Source: Ralstonia pickettii (GTDB lineage: Bacteria; Pseudomonadota; Gammaproteobacteria; Burkholderiales; Burkholderiaceae). From it: a DNA stretch of 64,000 bases. Each line of letters begins with the position of its first letter. Position 1 is the stretch's first letter. The stretch covers positions 1-64,000 of the forward strand of contig NZ_JFZG01000011.1 in the NCBI RefSeq assembly GCF_000607165.1, written 5' to 3'. Positions 23,346-32,110 of this stretch are shown one piece after another. The notes beneath the pieces are model-generated. The model saw only the letters and a program-made list of their open reading frames with translations, was not told where the DNA came from and made no database searches. The translations under genes were made by a program, and so were the position numbers.

Positions 23346-24764
23346 CTATGCGCGCTTGCGGGTGGCCCGTTTGCCTGCCTCCTGCAGGAACGCCACCGCA
23401 CGCGGTTCCGTTGCGTACGCGCTATTGATGCGCACCCATGGCGATACCTCCAGGTTCGGGCGGAAGTAATGCCCGGGCGCCAACGTCACGCCGTGCTTTT
23501 CGGCGGTGGCCGCCAGATCGCGCGAGTCCTCAACATGCGGCACACGTGCCCACAGGAAGTTGCCGCCAGAGGGATGGTGAAACACTTCCCAGCCCGCATC
23601 GGCCAGCACATCGAGCGACGCGATGACGGAGTCACCCGCGCGCTGGCGCAGCCGCTCCACATATTTGCGATAGGCGCCGCGCTCCAGCAACGTGCTCACC
23701 ACGGCCTCGGCAAAACGCGAGCCGCCCACGCTGGTGAGCATCTTCACGTTGGTCAGGTCATGCACCAGCTCGCGCTTGGCAATCAGGTAGCCCACCGGCA
23801 GCGATGCCGACACCGTCTTCGAAAATCCGCCCACGTAGATCACCTGGTCGAGCTGGTCCAGCGTTGCAAGCCGCGCGGTGGGGTCGGCCTGCAGGTCGGC
23901 AAAGATGTCGTCTTCCAGAAACGTGAAGCCGTGGCGCCGCGCCAGCTCAAGCAGCCGAAACGCGACCGGTGGCGACACGACCGAGCCGGTCGGGTTCTGC
24001 AGCACGCTGTTGATGAAGAACAGCTTGGGCCGGTGTTCGCGCAGCATCGCTTCTGTGACTTCCACGTCGGGCCCATCGCTTCTGCGCGGAATGCCGACCA
24101 GCTTCACACCATGCAAACGCAGTAGGCCGAACACGGTGTAGTAGCCCGGGTCTTCCACAAACACCGTGTCGCCGGGTTTGAGCAGGTGCCGCATCACAAG
24201 GTCGATCGCCTGGCTCGTGCCGGCGGTGATCAACACATTGGGCAGTTCCGCCTGGATACCAAGCTGGCGTGCTCGCATCATGACCTGATGGCGCAGCGCC
24301 ATGTTGCCAAGCGGCGAGGAGTAGTCGATCACCGCGTGTGTATCGGTGCGAGACACCTGGCGGATGGCCTGCGTCAGGCCGTCGACATCGCGCCAGTCGG
24401 CCGGCACAAAGCCGCCGCCGAGCTTGAGCATGCCGTCGGGGTAACTGAACTGCTCGAAGATGTGTTTGGACTCAGCCTCTGCGCGGCGCGGGTCTGACCA
24501 GCCGCGCCCGTCGCGCCCGGTCAGGTTGCTCTCGGCCACGTAGAAGCCCGAGCCGTGGCGCGAGTCCAGCAGGCCCAGGGAGACCAATCGATCATAGGCT
24601 TCGATCACGGGGAAGCGGCTGATGCCGTAGTCGGCCGCCAGTTGCCGGATCGACGGCAGCTTGGCGCCGGGGCGCACGTCGTTGTCTCGGATCCATGCCT
24701 GCACGCCGGCCACGATCTGGTCGGCAATCGGTACGCGGGTGGTGGCATCGATGAGAAGTTTCAT
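23346..24764 (-). CDS. MocR family regulator (GntR HTH plus aminotransferase-like domain)
   Basis: 472 aa. A GntR-type winged helix (residues 8-75, IADQIVAGVQAWIRDNDVRPGAKLPSIRQLAADYGISR) is joined by a linker to a fold-type-I PLP-binding domain. The PLP-lysine is in GGFSKTVSASLPVGYL, and the PLP-contacting NPTG and GTSQAID motifs are intact. MocR proteins sense PLP adducts of amino compounds. CTGTTCAG direct repeats 10 bp apart upstream (24808-24825), with a CTGAACAG inverted copy at 24790, look like its own operator. Confidence 0.88.
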   Translation of the reverse strand: MKLLIDATTRVPIADQIVAGVQAWIRDNDVRPGAKLPSIRQLAADYGISRFPVIEAYDRLVSLGLLDSRHGSGFYVAESNLTGRDGRGWSDPRRAEAESKHIFEQFSYPDGMLKLGGGFVPADWRDVDGLTQAIRQVSRTDTHAVIDYSSPLGNMALRHQVMMRARQLGIQAELPNVLITAGTSQAIDLVMRHLLKPGDTVFVEDPGYYTVFGLLRLHGVKLVGIPRRSDGPDVEVTEAMLREHRPKLFFINSVLQNPTGSVVSPPVAFRLLELARRHGFTFLEDDIFADLQADPTARLATLDQLDQVIYVGGFSKTVSASLPVGYLIAKRELVHDLTNVKMLTSVGGSRFAEAVVSTLLERGAYRKYVERLRQRAGDSVIASLDVLADAGWEVFHHPSGGNFLWARVPHVEDSRDLAATAEKHGVTLAPGHYFRPNLEVSPWVRINSAYATEPRAVAFLQEAGKRATRKRA

Positions 24765-24789
24765 GGCGTGAAGGCTGATCTGGAAGCTT

Positions 24790-24825
24790 CTGAACAGATG
24801 CGAGCAACTGTTCAGTACTGTTCAG
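24790..24825 (-). promoter_or_regulatory. MocR-type operator cluster at its own promoter
   Basis: CTGAACAG (24790-24797), then CTGTTCAG twice (24808-24815, 24818-24825) with a 10-bp repeat step, as in published MocR direct-repeat sites. It lies 26-61 bp upstream of the MocR start codon. Confidence 0.65.
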
Positions 24826-24904
24826 GCATTGTAGCCAAACGCGCCGGAACGCGATGGTGCGGATCGCCACGCGGCGGGCCGCATTCTCCGCGGGACGATG
24901 CGCC

Positions 24905-24942
24905 GGGCTGGCTCCGTGAAAAAGGGGAGCCGGCCCTTTCTT
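24905..24942 (+). terminator. Terminator-like hairpin upstream of the M20 gene
   Basis: GGGCTGGCTCC (24905-24915) pairs with GGAGCCGGCCC (24926-24936) apart from one G-T pair, with a 10-nt A-rich loop and then TTTCTTTC. No plus-strand gene ends just before it. It may be an attenuator in the leader of the gene at 25067 or the end of an unannotated short RNA. Confidence 0.45.
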
Positions 24943-25066
24943 TCGCGCGTTTTGAGGCCGCATTCGGAAGCCCACCGAATACAAGCGACTGCGGCGATAC
25001 TGGCGCCTTACGCCCGGCGCATACAAATCGGGCGAAGGCCATGCACCTTCAAAGGAGAGGAGACAA

Positions 25067-26581
25067 ATGCGTACGTCGTTCAAGCGTCGTGGAGCCGTCA
25101 TCGGGCGGCTGTTGCGCCTGGCCATTGCGGTTGTGGTGTTGGTGGCCGCTTACGTGGCGTTCAACACGTGGCGGCACAGCTCGCGCCAGCTCGATGTGCC
25201 CGCTGTCACGCCGGTCGCAGTGGACGGGCCGGCCGCTGCGGCGCACCTGGCCGAAGCCGTACGCGCACGCACCGTATCGAGCGCGACCGATGCGCAACTG
25301 AACGCCGATCAGTTCCGCCAGTTGCACGCCATGCTCGAGGCGCGCTATCCCAAGGCACATGCCGTGCTGCAGCGTGAGCAAGTGGGCGACTTTGCGTTGC
25401 TCTACACCTGGAAGGGCTCCGACCCGTCGCTAAAGCCCGTCATGCTGATGGCGCACCAGGACGTCGTGCCCATCGCCCCCGGCACCGAAGGCGACTGGAC
25501 CCAGCCGCCCTTCGACGGCGTGGTGAAAGACGGCATGGTCTGGGGCCGGGGCGCGTGGGACGACAAGGGCAACCTGATCTCGCAGATGGAGGCCATCGAG
25601 TTGCTGGCCGCGAGCGGCTTCAAGCCGCGCCGCACCATCCACCTGGCCTTTGGCGCCGACGAGGAAGTGGGCGGCGAGCGCGGTGCCAAGCAGATCGCCG
25701 CGTTGCTCAAGTCGCGCGGTGAGCGTCTCGACTTCGTGATCGACGAAGGCCTGTTGATTACCGAAGGCGTGCTGCCGGGGCTCACCAAACCAGCGGCGCT
25801 GATCGGCGTGGCAGAGAAGGGCTTTCTCTCCGTGCAACTCAAGGTCGGGGCCACGCCGGGGCATTCGTCGATGCCGCCGCCGCACGGGCAGAGCGCCATC
25901 GCCATGATGAGCGCCACGCTCAAGCGGCTGGATGACGATCAATTGCCCGCCGGCATTCGCGGTGTTGCACAGGAGATGTTTGCAACGCTAGCGCCAGAGA
26001 TGCAGGGTTTCAGCCGCGTGGCGCTGTCCAACCTGTGGCTGTTCGGGCCGCTGGTGCAGAAGCAGCTGGAAGCGTCGGCCAGTTCCAACGCCATGCTGCG
26101 CACCACCACTGCGCTGACCATCGTGCAGGCCGGCAACAAGGACAACGTGCTGCCCGGCCGCGCCGAGGCGACGGTCAACTTCCGTCTGCTACCCGGCGAC
26201 ACCATCGCCTCCGTTACCGCGCACGTGGAAGATGCCGCCAAGGCGGCCGCGCCCAACGGCAAGTTCGAACTGAGCCGGCTGCCCGGTTCGAGCGAGGCCT
26301 CGCCGGTGTCGCCCACGCAATCGGCGTCGTATCAGTTGATCAACAAGACGGTGCGCGAGCTGTTTCCGGGCACGGTCGTGGCGCCCGGGCTGATGATCGG
26401 GGCGACCGATTCGCGCCACATGATCGAGATTGCCGACCATGTCTATCGGTTCTCGCCGGTGCGCGCCAAGCCGGAAGACTTGCCGCGCTTTCACGGCACC
26501 AACGAGCGGATCACCGAGGCCAACCTGGTGGAGCTGATCCGGTTCTACCACCGGTTGGTGCAGCAGGCAGCCGGGGCTTGA
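25067..26581 (+). CDS. M20 family peptidase, PM20D1/carboxypeptidase S-like
   Basis: 504 aa with an N-terminal signal anchor (LLRLAIAVVVLVAAYVAF, residues 15-32). Metal ligands are in MAHQDVVP, GAWDDKGN, GADEEVGG and an ADEH-like C-terminal TDSRHMIEIA. The family hydrolyses or forms N-acyl amino acids, or cleaves small peptides with C-terminal glycine. It is envelope-facing. It ends 3 bp before the convergent TauD-like gene. Confidence 0.88.
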   Translation: MRTSFKRRGAVIGRLLRLAIAVVVLVAAYVAFNTWRHSSRQLDVPAVTPVAVDGPAAAAHLAEAVRARTVSSATDAQLNADQFRQLHAMLEARYPKAHAVLQREQVGDFALLYTWKGSDPSLKPVMLMAHQDVVPIAPGTEGDWTQPPFDGVVKDGMVWGRGAWDDKGNLISQMEAIELLAASGFKPRRTIHLAFGADEEVGGERGAKQIAALLKSRGERLDFVIDEGLLITEGVLPGLTKPAALIGVAEKGFLSVQLKVGATPGHSSMPPPHGQSAIAMMSATLKRLDDDQLPAGIRGVAQEMFATLAPEMQGFSRVALSNLWLFGPLVQKQLEASASSNAMLRTTTALTIVQAGNKDNVLPGRAEATVNFRLLPGDTIASVTAHVEDAAKAAAPNGKFELSRLPGSSEASPVSPTQSASYQLINKTVRELFPGTVVAPGLMIGATDSRHMIEIADHVYRFSPVRAKPEDLPRFHGTNERITEANLVELIRFYHRLVQQAAGA

Positions 26582-26583
26582 TG

Positions 26584-27540
26584 TCAGTGCGAGGCCGCCA
26601 GCAGCGTGTCGATGTGCGCGTCGTTGGTGGCTTCGGGGCGGCGCAGTTGCGTGCTGCGGCTGCCGTCTACTGAGATGGCTGTGTCGCCGTGCACGGTCAC
26701 GCGGCGTACCAGGCGCGGCTGGTTGCCGTAATCGTTGATGGCGTAGTGCTGCGTGGCACGGTTGTCCCAGATGGCGACGTCGTGCTGGCGCCATTGCCAG
26801 CGCACGGTGTTGTCGAGCCGCGTCACGCGATTCTGCAGTAACTCGAACAGCCGCGTCGATTCGCTGCCCGCCACGCCGGTGAAGCGCTTGACGAAGTGGC
26901 CGAGCAGCAGGGCGCGTTCGCTGGTCTCGGGGTGCACGTGCACCACCGGGTGCGAGGCTTCATATACCGAGGCGGTAAATACCTCGTGGTGATGCCGCAG
27001 GCGCGCACCGTCGATCTGCGTGCGCTCGGCGCCGTAGTCGTAATCGTTGGTGTGCACGGCCCAGAGTTGCTCGGCAAGCTGCTTGAGCGGGTCGGGCAAC
27101 AGCTCGTAGGCGCGGGCGGTGTTGGCCCAGACGGTGTCGCCGCCGTAAGCGGGAATCGTCACCGCGCGCAGGATCGATACCTTCGGAAACGCATCCAGAA
27201 ACGTCACGTCGGTGTGCCAGGAATCGGCGCGGCCGCCGCCCTTTGACGCGTCGAGTTCAAACAGTTGCGTGCCGGTGGGCGCCGGCACGGTCGGGTGGGC
27301 GACGATGCGGCCGAAGCGCTTGCCGAAGGCCTGGTGCCGGTCGTCGTCCAGATGCTGCTGGTCGCGAAAGAACAACACCTTGTATTTGAGCAGCGCGGCA
27401 TACAGGCTCGCGAACGCGTCTTCCGTCAGTTCCGCGCCAAGCTTGAGATCGAGAACCTCCCCGCCGATGTGGCCGGCCACCCGGCGTACGCGCAGGGCGC
27501 CAAACGTGGGGTCGATGGCGGCGTTGTGGTCGTGTGGCAT
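26584..27540 (-). CDS. TauD/TfdA family alpha-ketoglutarate dioxygenase
   Basis: 318 aa. The iron ligands are the His-x-Asp of SWHTDVTF and the distal His of TQHYAINDYG. The 2-oxoglutarate arginine follows in GNQPRLVRRVTVHG. The family oxidises taurine, alkyl sulfates, phenoxyacetates or related acids. ATG 27540 is preceded by CGGAG. It is divergent from the DUF2917 gene. The shared intergenic region carries the same CTGTTCA repeats as the MocR promoter, so it may be MocR-controlled. Confidence 0.87.
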   Translation of the reverse strand: MPHDHNAAIDPTFGALRVRRVAGHIGGEVLDLKLGAELTEDAFASLYAALLKYKVLFFRDQQHLDDDRHQAFGKRFGRIVAHPTVPAPTGTQLFELDASKGGGRADSWHTDVTFLDAFPKVSILRAVTIPAYGGDTVWANTARAYELLPDPLKQLAEQLWAVHTNDYDYGAERTQIDGARLRHHHEVFTASVYEASHPVVHVHPETSERALLLGHFVKRFTGVAGSESTRLFELLQNRVTRLDNTVRWQWRQHDVAIWDNRATQHYAINDYGNQPRLVRRVTVHGDTAISVDGSRSTQLRRPEATNDAHIDTLLAASH

Positions 27541-27642
27541 GGCGGCTCCGGCAGGAATGGCGATGGACCATGCTAGCCAGCCGGCGCCCAACGGAAAACG
27601 AACGGTTTGACATATCCAAATGCAGTTCTGTCCGTCATTGCA

Positions 27643-27716
27643 CTGAACTGTTCGCGAAAGATGCTGAACAGTTCAGCCAAACTGTTCACAACTGTTCATG
27701 TCAACGGCTTGAACTG
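27643..27716. promoter_or_regulatory. Second CTGTTCA repeat cluster (putative MocR regulon site)
   Basis: CTGAACTG (27643-27650), the palindrome CTGAACAGTTCAG (27664-27676), CTGTTCA at 27682-27688 and again at 27692-27698 (10-bp step), then TTGAACTG (27709-27716). It lies between the divergent TauD-like and DUF2917 genes and copies the MocR promoter architecture. Confidence 0.65.
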
Positions 27717-27792
27717 CCGCGCAAGATGGAACCGTGCCGATCCGCAGTCCCCATAAAAATCCACCACGAACCCCGGCACAGGAGTCTCAATC

Positions 27793-28155
27793 ATGCGCGA
27801 AATCAGAATCTTCGAACTGGACCGGCCGGGCGTGCCGGTGAGCTGGCGGTCGGCACGGGCCCAAACCATCGCCGCACAAGCCGGGCTGTTGTGGGTCACG
27901 CAAGAGCATCAGCGGCAGGACATCTGGCTCAAGCCAGGCCAGTCGATCGATGTACCGGCGGGCGTGCGCTTCTGGCTCTCCGGTGAACCGGTCGAAGGTA
28001 CGCCGGCGCGCTTTGCCGTGACCGAAGACATCAACGCCCCGCGCCGCCTGCTGCGCTTCATCGGTCTGCTGGTGGTGGCTGCGTATCGGCAGATTCTGCG
28101 TGACGACGGGCAGGATGCTGCGCGTACGCCGTCGGCACAGCGGATTGGCACCTAA
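27793..28155 (+). CDS. DUF2917 family protein
   Basis: 120 aa: the family's cupin-like small domain, recognised by LRxxxAQTIAAQAGLLWVTQEHQRQDIWLKPGQSIDVPAG (residues 22-58). A hydrophobic helix (ATLLRFIGLLVV) and a C-terminal charged tail follow. DUF2917 proteins are common in Burkholderiaceae and have no proven function. It is preceded by the CTGTTCA operator cluster and ends 8 bp before the convergent sensor kinase gene. Confidence 0.85.
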   Translation: MREIRIFELDRPGVPVSWRSARAQTIAAQAGLLWVTQEHQRQDIWLKPGQSIDVPAGVRFWLSGEPVEGTPARFAVTEDINAPRRLLRFIGLLVVAAYRQILRDDGQDAARTPSAQRIGT

Positions 28156-28163
28156 GCCGTGCG

Positions 28164-29594
28164 TCAAGCCGGAAACACGAGCCGGAACTCGGTCCGCCCA
28201 CCCGGCGGGCTGCTGGCCTGTACGCTACCGCCGTGCAGGTCCATGATGGTTTTGACGATAGCCAATCCCAGGCCAGTGGACTGGCTTGATTGCGCGCCGG
28301 ATTGCGCACCAGATTGCGCCCGCGAGGGGTCGCCCCGGTAGAACCGCTCGAACAGAAGCGGCAGGGCGGGGGCCGGAATGCCTGCCCCGGGGTTGCCCAC
28401 GGTAATTGCGATGCCCTGCGGCATCAACTCGATCGCTACGTCGATGCGCGCTCCGGCGGGCGTGTGACGTAGCGCGTTGTCGAGCAGGTTGTTGATCGCC
28501 CGGCGCAGCAACGTGGCGTCCGCGCGCAGTTGCGCATCGCCGCGCACGTCGATGGTGATGTCACGATCAGCCGCCACCGCCTCGAAGTAGTCGACCAGCA
28601 CTTGCACCTCGTGGCGCGCATCCAGCGGCGCGATGGACAGCGCCACACGGGCATGGTCGGCGCGTGCCAGGAACAGCATGTCTTCGATCATGTGCGACAG
28701 GCGCGCGTATTCCTCCAGGTTGGATTCGAGCACGCTGCGGTATTCCTCGACCGTGCGCGGGTGGGCGAGCGTGACTTCTGTCTGGCCTACCAGGTTGGCC
28801 AGCGGCGTGCGGAAATCATGCGCCAGGTCTGCCGAGAACTGCGAGAGCCGCGCAAAGCCATCCTGCAGGCGCGTGAGCATGGCGTTGAGTGAAGCCAGCA
28901 AGTCGGCCAACTCACGCGGCGCCCCCTGCAGCGTGAGACGCGTATCGAGCTGGCTCGGCACCACGGCCGCTGCCTGATTGCCGATGCGTGCCAACCCGCG
29001 CAGCGTGCCGCGCACGAGCAGCAGGCTCAGCAGCGCCACCGCAGCCACACCGCCAAGCACTGCAAACACGATGTGGCGCTGGTACTTGGTGAGCAGTGCC
29101 GCGCGGCTGTCGCCATCCTGCGCCACCAGCACGATGACTTTTGCGGTGTTCTGCCCCAGCCATGCCTCCGCGGCTACGGCGCGCGATGCCATGCCCGTCA
29201 TCGACGTCCATGTGTGTACGGCAGACTCCGATGGCGATACCGCAGCCTCAACCACGGGCGGCATCGTCACCTGTTCGCCCTCGGGGTTCACCTCAACCAG
29301 CGTGCGGCCTTCGGGCGTGGCAATGCGCAGGATCAACCCATCGTGGCCCGACACCACATCGGTGTAGCGGTGCGCGGTGCGCGCCAGATCGTCGGCGTTG
29401 AGCGCCTCGCTGGCCAGGTGGCGCAGTTGCGTGATCTTGCCGAGCAGCATCGCATCGTCAGCCACGCGCAGTTGCGCGTTGAGCGCGAAGTACAGATACG
29501 TGCCGGCTGCCGTGAGCGTGACCGATGCCACCACCACAAACGCCAGCACGAGCCTGCCGGCAAGCGACGCGGGCCAGCGCATCAGCGGCCTCAT
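28164..29594 (-). CDS. Heavy-metal-type sensor histidine kinase (CzcS/CusS/IrlS family)
   Basis: 476 aa inner-membrane kinase. Transmembrane helices lie at about 14-34 and 176-198, with a periplasmic sensor of about 140 residues between. A HAMP domain follows, then the phospho-acceptor box SADLAHDFRTPLANL, and an ATPase domain with NNLLDNALRHT, GNPGAGIP and TGLGLAIVKTIM. An SGAQ/SAQ repeat (RAQSGAQSGAQSSQS) expands the loop before the G2 box, with a matching DNA repeat at 28290-28330. Its start overlaps the response regulator stop by ATGA. It is probably the metal sensor for the adjacent efflux operon. Confidence 0.88.
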   Translation of the reverse strand: MRPLMRWPASLAGRLVLAFVVVASVTLTAAGTYLYFALNAQLRVADDAMLLGKITQLRHLASEALNADDLARTAHRYTDVVSGHDGLILRIATPEGRTLVEVNPEGEQVTMPPVVEAAVSPSESAVHTWTSMTGMASRAVAAEAWLGQNTAKVIVLVAQDGDSRAALLTKYQRHIVFAVLGGVAAVALLSLLLVRGTLRGLARIGNQAAAVVPSQLDTRLTLQGAPRELADLLASLNAMLTRLQDGFARLSQFSADLAHDFRTPLANLVGQTEVTLAHPRTVEEYRSVLESNLEEYARLSHMIEDMLFLARADHARVALSIAPLDARHEVQVLVDYFEAVAADRDITIDVRGDAQLRADATLLRRAINNLLDNALRHTPAGARIDVAIELMPQGIAITVGNPGAGIPAPALPLLFERFYRGDPSRAQSGAQSGAQSSQSTGLGLAIVKTIMDLHGGSVQASSPPGGRTEFRLVFPA

Positions 29595-30268
29595 CAGCGA
29601 TCCACCGCGTCCAGCACGTAGCCCATGCCGCGCAACGTGTGGATCAGCTTGTGCTCGAACGGGTCGTCCACCTTGGCGCGCAGCCGCCGGATCGACACAT
29701 CCACCACGTTGGTGTTGCTGTCGAAATTCACATCCCACACCTGAGAGGCGATCAGCGATCGCGATAGCACCTCCCCCGTGCGGCGCGCCAGCAGATGCAG
29801 CAGCGCGTATTCCTTGGCGGTCAGGTCGATGCGTTGTCCTGCACGCGTGACGCGGCGCTTGATCGTGTCGATCGTCAGGTCGGCAATTTCGAGGATCTCG
29901 CTTTCGCGCAGCGGGCCGCGCCGCAGAATGGTGCGCACGCGCGCCACCAGCTCGGCAAAGGCGAAGGGTTTGACGAGGTAATCGTCTGCGCCCAGTTCGA
30001 GGCCTTTCAGGCGGTCGGCCAGTTCGTCGCGTGCGGTCAGGCACAGCACCGGCGTGCTCTTGCGGCGGCGCAGTTCCTGCAGCACCTGCCAGCCGTCCAT
30101 GCCCGGCAGCATGACGTCCAGCACGATCAGGTCGTAGTCATGCTCCATGGCCTGGAACAGACCATCGGGGCCCGTGCGGGCAAGGTCAGCCACAAAGCCG
30201 GATTCCGTCAGGCCCTTGAGCAGGTAGTCGCCCGCTTTGGGCTCGTCTTCAACAATCAGCAGTCGCAT
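29594..30268 (-). CDS. OmpR-family response regulator (CusR/CopR/CzcR type)
   Basis: 224 aa. The receiver domain has the phospho-acceptor Asp51 ([10 protein letters not shown]), the DE pair VEDE and Lys in YLVKPFAF. The OmpR-type winged helix (about 128-222) ends in GMGYVLDA. This is the heavy-metal response regulator branch (cusR/copR/irlR). The palindrome 30342-30363, 74 bp upstream of its start, matches the box type recognised by CusR, so this protein probably binds it and activates both itself and the divergent efflux operon. Confidence 0.88.
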   Translation of the reverse strand: MRLLIVEDEPKAGDYLLKGLTESGFVADLARTGPDGLFQAMEHDYDLIVLDVMLPGMDGWQVLQELRRRKSTPVLCLTARDELADRLKGLELGADDYLVKPFAFAELVARVRTILRRGPLRESEILEIADLTIDTIKRRVTRAGQRIDLTAKEYALLHLLARRTGEVLSRSLIASQVWDVNFDSNTNVVDVSIRRLRAKVDDPFEHKLIHTLRGMGYVLDAVDR

Positions 30269-30341
30269 GATGAAAAGTGGCGTGCGCTTGATGCATCCGC
30301 CAGTGCCGCCACGATATGCCAAAACCCCAGATGGCGGCACA

Positions 30342-30363
30342 AAGATGACAAGTTTGTCATCTT
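30342..30363. promoter_or_regulatory. CusR-like 22-bp palindrome between the two-component and efflux operons
   Basis: AAGATGACAA (30342-30351), GT, TTGTCATCTT (30354-30363) is a perfect inverted repeat. Its ATGACAA-N2-TTGTCAT core equals the published CusR/CopR-type box. It lies 74 bp from the regulator start and 99 bp from the repeat-protein start. Confidence 0.8.
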
Positions 30364-30461
30364 CGAGTCATGCCCGCGTGGTGCACCGCTCCCTAGACTG
30401 GCCCCACTGACATCGCCCCCTTTCCTGTTTGCTGATGTCAGGCCTTTTGAAGGAGATTCTC

Positions 30462-30815
30462 ATGGCGATTCGATTCCAACGTGTGCTTCCCCTGGCTGCA
30501 CTGGCCGCAATGCTGGCAACCGGCACGGCCGTGGCCGCGCAAGACAATCACGATGCCTGCTGCGCTCCGCAGATCAAATCGATGTCCGCACCGCTGGCCA
30601 AGGCCGGCGCGCGTGACCCGTACACCGATGGCGCCAAGTCCGGTACGCGTGACCCCTACACCGATGGCGGCAAAACCGGCGCCCGCGATCCTTACACGGA
30701 CGGTGCAGCGCAAACGGTGCTCGATGCCCGCGTCGGCGCTCGCGACCCTTACACCGATGGGAGCCTGAGCAGCCCGCGCAGCCCGGATCCGTACACCGAC
30801 GGCGCGATTGCGTAA
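30462..30815 (+). CDS. Small exported DPYTDG-repeat protein at the head of the efflux operon
   Basis: 117 aa. A signal peptide (residues 1-26, MAIRFQRVLPLAALAAMLATGTAVAA) is followed by a short HDACC cysteine pair and then five DPYTDG units spaced 10-19 residues, mostly with a preceding basic G-A/T-R. It is a probable periplasmic protein. AAGGAG sits 8 nt before ATG 30462. The stop TAA overlaps the next start (TAATG), so it is coupled to the CzcC homologue. The same repeat appears in the gene at the left edge of the window. A metal-binding or envelope stress role is plausible. No reported function is recognised. Confidence 0.8.
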   Translation: MAIRFQRVLPLAALAAMLATGTAVAAQDNHDACCAPQIKSMSAPLAKAGARDPYTDGAKSGTRDPYTDGGKTGARDPYTDGAAQTVLDARVGARDPYTDGSLSSPRSPDPYTDGAIA

Positions 30816-32086
30816 TGCCTCGCTTCCAGCGTGCCGGGGCGGCTCTCATCTGCCTTTTGGCTGCCCCGTTGGCCACCGCAGCGGTGACTGACCCCGTCGC
30901 TCCGGTGGCGCTTTCTATGCCCGGCGGGCCTGCGGCTGCGTCGTCCGAACGCGTGACGCTGCAGCAAGCCGTTGAACGCGCGGTGCAGTCGCATCCGGCG
31001 CTGGCCGCAGCGGGCTATGAAGTGGCCGCCAGTGAAGGGGCGCTCGATCAGGCCCGCCGGCTGCGCAATCCCGAAGCCGCCTTCACGACAGAAGACGTTC
31101 GCCGCGACCGAGCCACGATGACGGCGCAACTGAATATCCCATTGGAACTGGGCGGCAAGCGCGGTGCACGCACGCGCGCCGCAGAAATCGCCCGAGACGC
31201 CACGGCGCAAGATGCCGCCGTGCTGCAGGCCGAGCTGCGTGCGGATGTCACACGAGCCTTTTTCGATTTGGTGATTGCGCAGGAGCGCCTGGGGCTCGCG
31301 CAGGCGTCGGATGCATTGGCCGCCCAGGCTGAATCCGCAGCCGCGCGTCGCGTGCAGGCGGGCAAGGTGTCACCGGTGGAGCAGACCAAGGCTGGCGTGG
31401 CACGTGCCAGTGCTGCCATCGAACTGCGTGACGCGAAAGCTGAGTTGCTGGTCGCCCAGCGCGCATTGGCGGCCTTCTGGGGCATCGCTTCCATCGCGCC
31501 CGAAGCCGACGGTAGTGCGGAGACGTTGCCCGTCGTGCCGCCCGAAGCGCGGCAAGCCACTGGCACCCTGGAAAACACGCCCCGCGCCATCCGCGCCCGT
31601 CTGGAGATCGACCGGCGCCAAGCGCTCGCCAACGTGGAACGCAGCAAGCGCGTGCCCGATGTGACGCTCACGGTGGGCGCCAAGCGCGACAGCGCCGCGA
31701 ACAACAACATGGCGGTGCTCGGCATTGCCGTGCCTTTGCCGCTGTTCGACCGCAACCAGGGCAGCCAGCTCGAAGCACAGCGTTTGGCCGACAAGGCGTT
31801 TGAAGACTATCGCGCCCTGCAGCTTGAGCAGAACGCCACGCTTGCGCAGGACGTGGCGCGGCTCGACGCGGCCCGCGCCGCCGTGCAGTCGCTGCGGCAA
31901 GACGTGTTGCCCGGTGCGCAGCGCGCGTATCACGCCGCACGCATTGGCTTTGATGCCGGCAAATTCAATTTCCTCGATGTGCTGGACGCCCAGCGCACCC
32001 TGTTCCAGGCGCGCGCGCAATACCTGGCTGCGCTGTCCCGCGCGCATCAGGCGGCCGCCGGTATCGATCGCATCCTCGGCCGGTAG
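30815..32086 (+). CDS. czcC: CzcC-like TolC-family outer-membrane efflux protein
   Basis: 423 aa with a signal peptide ending near TAAVTD and two long helical hairpins. The family TolC signatures are visible: VERAVQSHPALAAAG, LRNPEAAFTTEDV, LGGKRGARTRAAE, RVPDVTLTVGAKRD and LDVLDAQRTLFQARAQYLAALSRAHQAA. It should be the outer-membrane channel of a CzcCBA-type tripartite efflux pump. It is coupled to the repeat protein upstream and 24 bp from the next gene. Confidence 0.88.
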   Translation: MPRFQRAGAALICLLAAPLATAAVTDPVAPVALSMPGGPAAASSERVTLQQAVERAVQSHPALAAAGYEVAASEGALDQARRLRNPEAAFTTEDVRRDRATMTAQLNIPLELGGKRGARTRAAEIARDATAQDAAVLQAELRADVTRAFFDLVIAQERLGLAQASDALAAQAESAAARRVQAGKVSPVEQTKAGVARASAAIELRDAKAELLVAQRALAAFWGIASIAPEADGSAETLPVVPPEARQATGTLENTPRAIRARLEIDRRQALANVERSKRVPDVTLTVGAKRDSAANNNMAVLGIAVPLPLFDRNQGSQLEAQRLADKAFEDYRALQLEQNATLAQDVARLDAARAAVQSLRQDVLPGAQRAYHAARIGFDAGKFNFLDVLDAQRTLFQARAQYLAALSRAHQAAAGIDRILGR

Positions 32087-32110
32087 TGCGGCCTCTTTCT
32101 TTCTGCTGAC

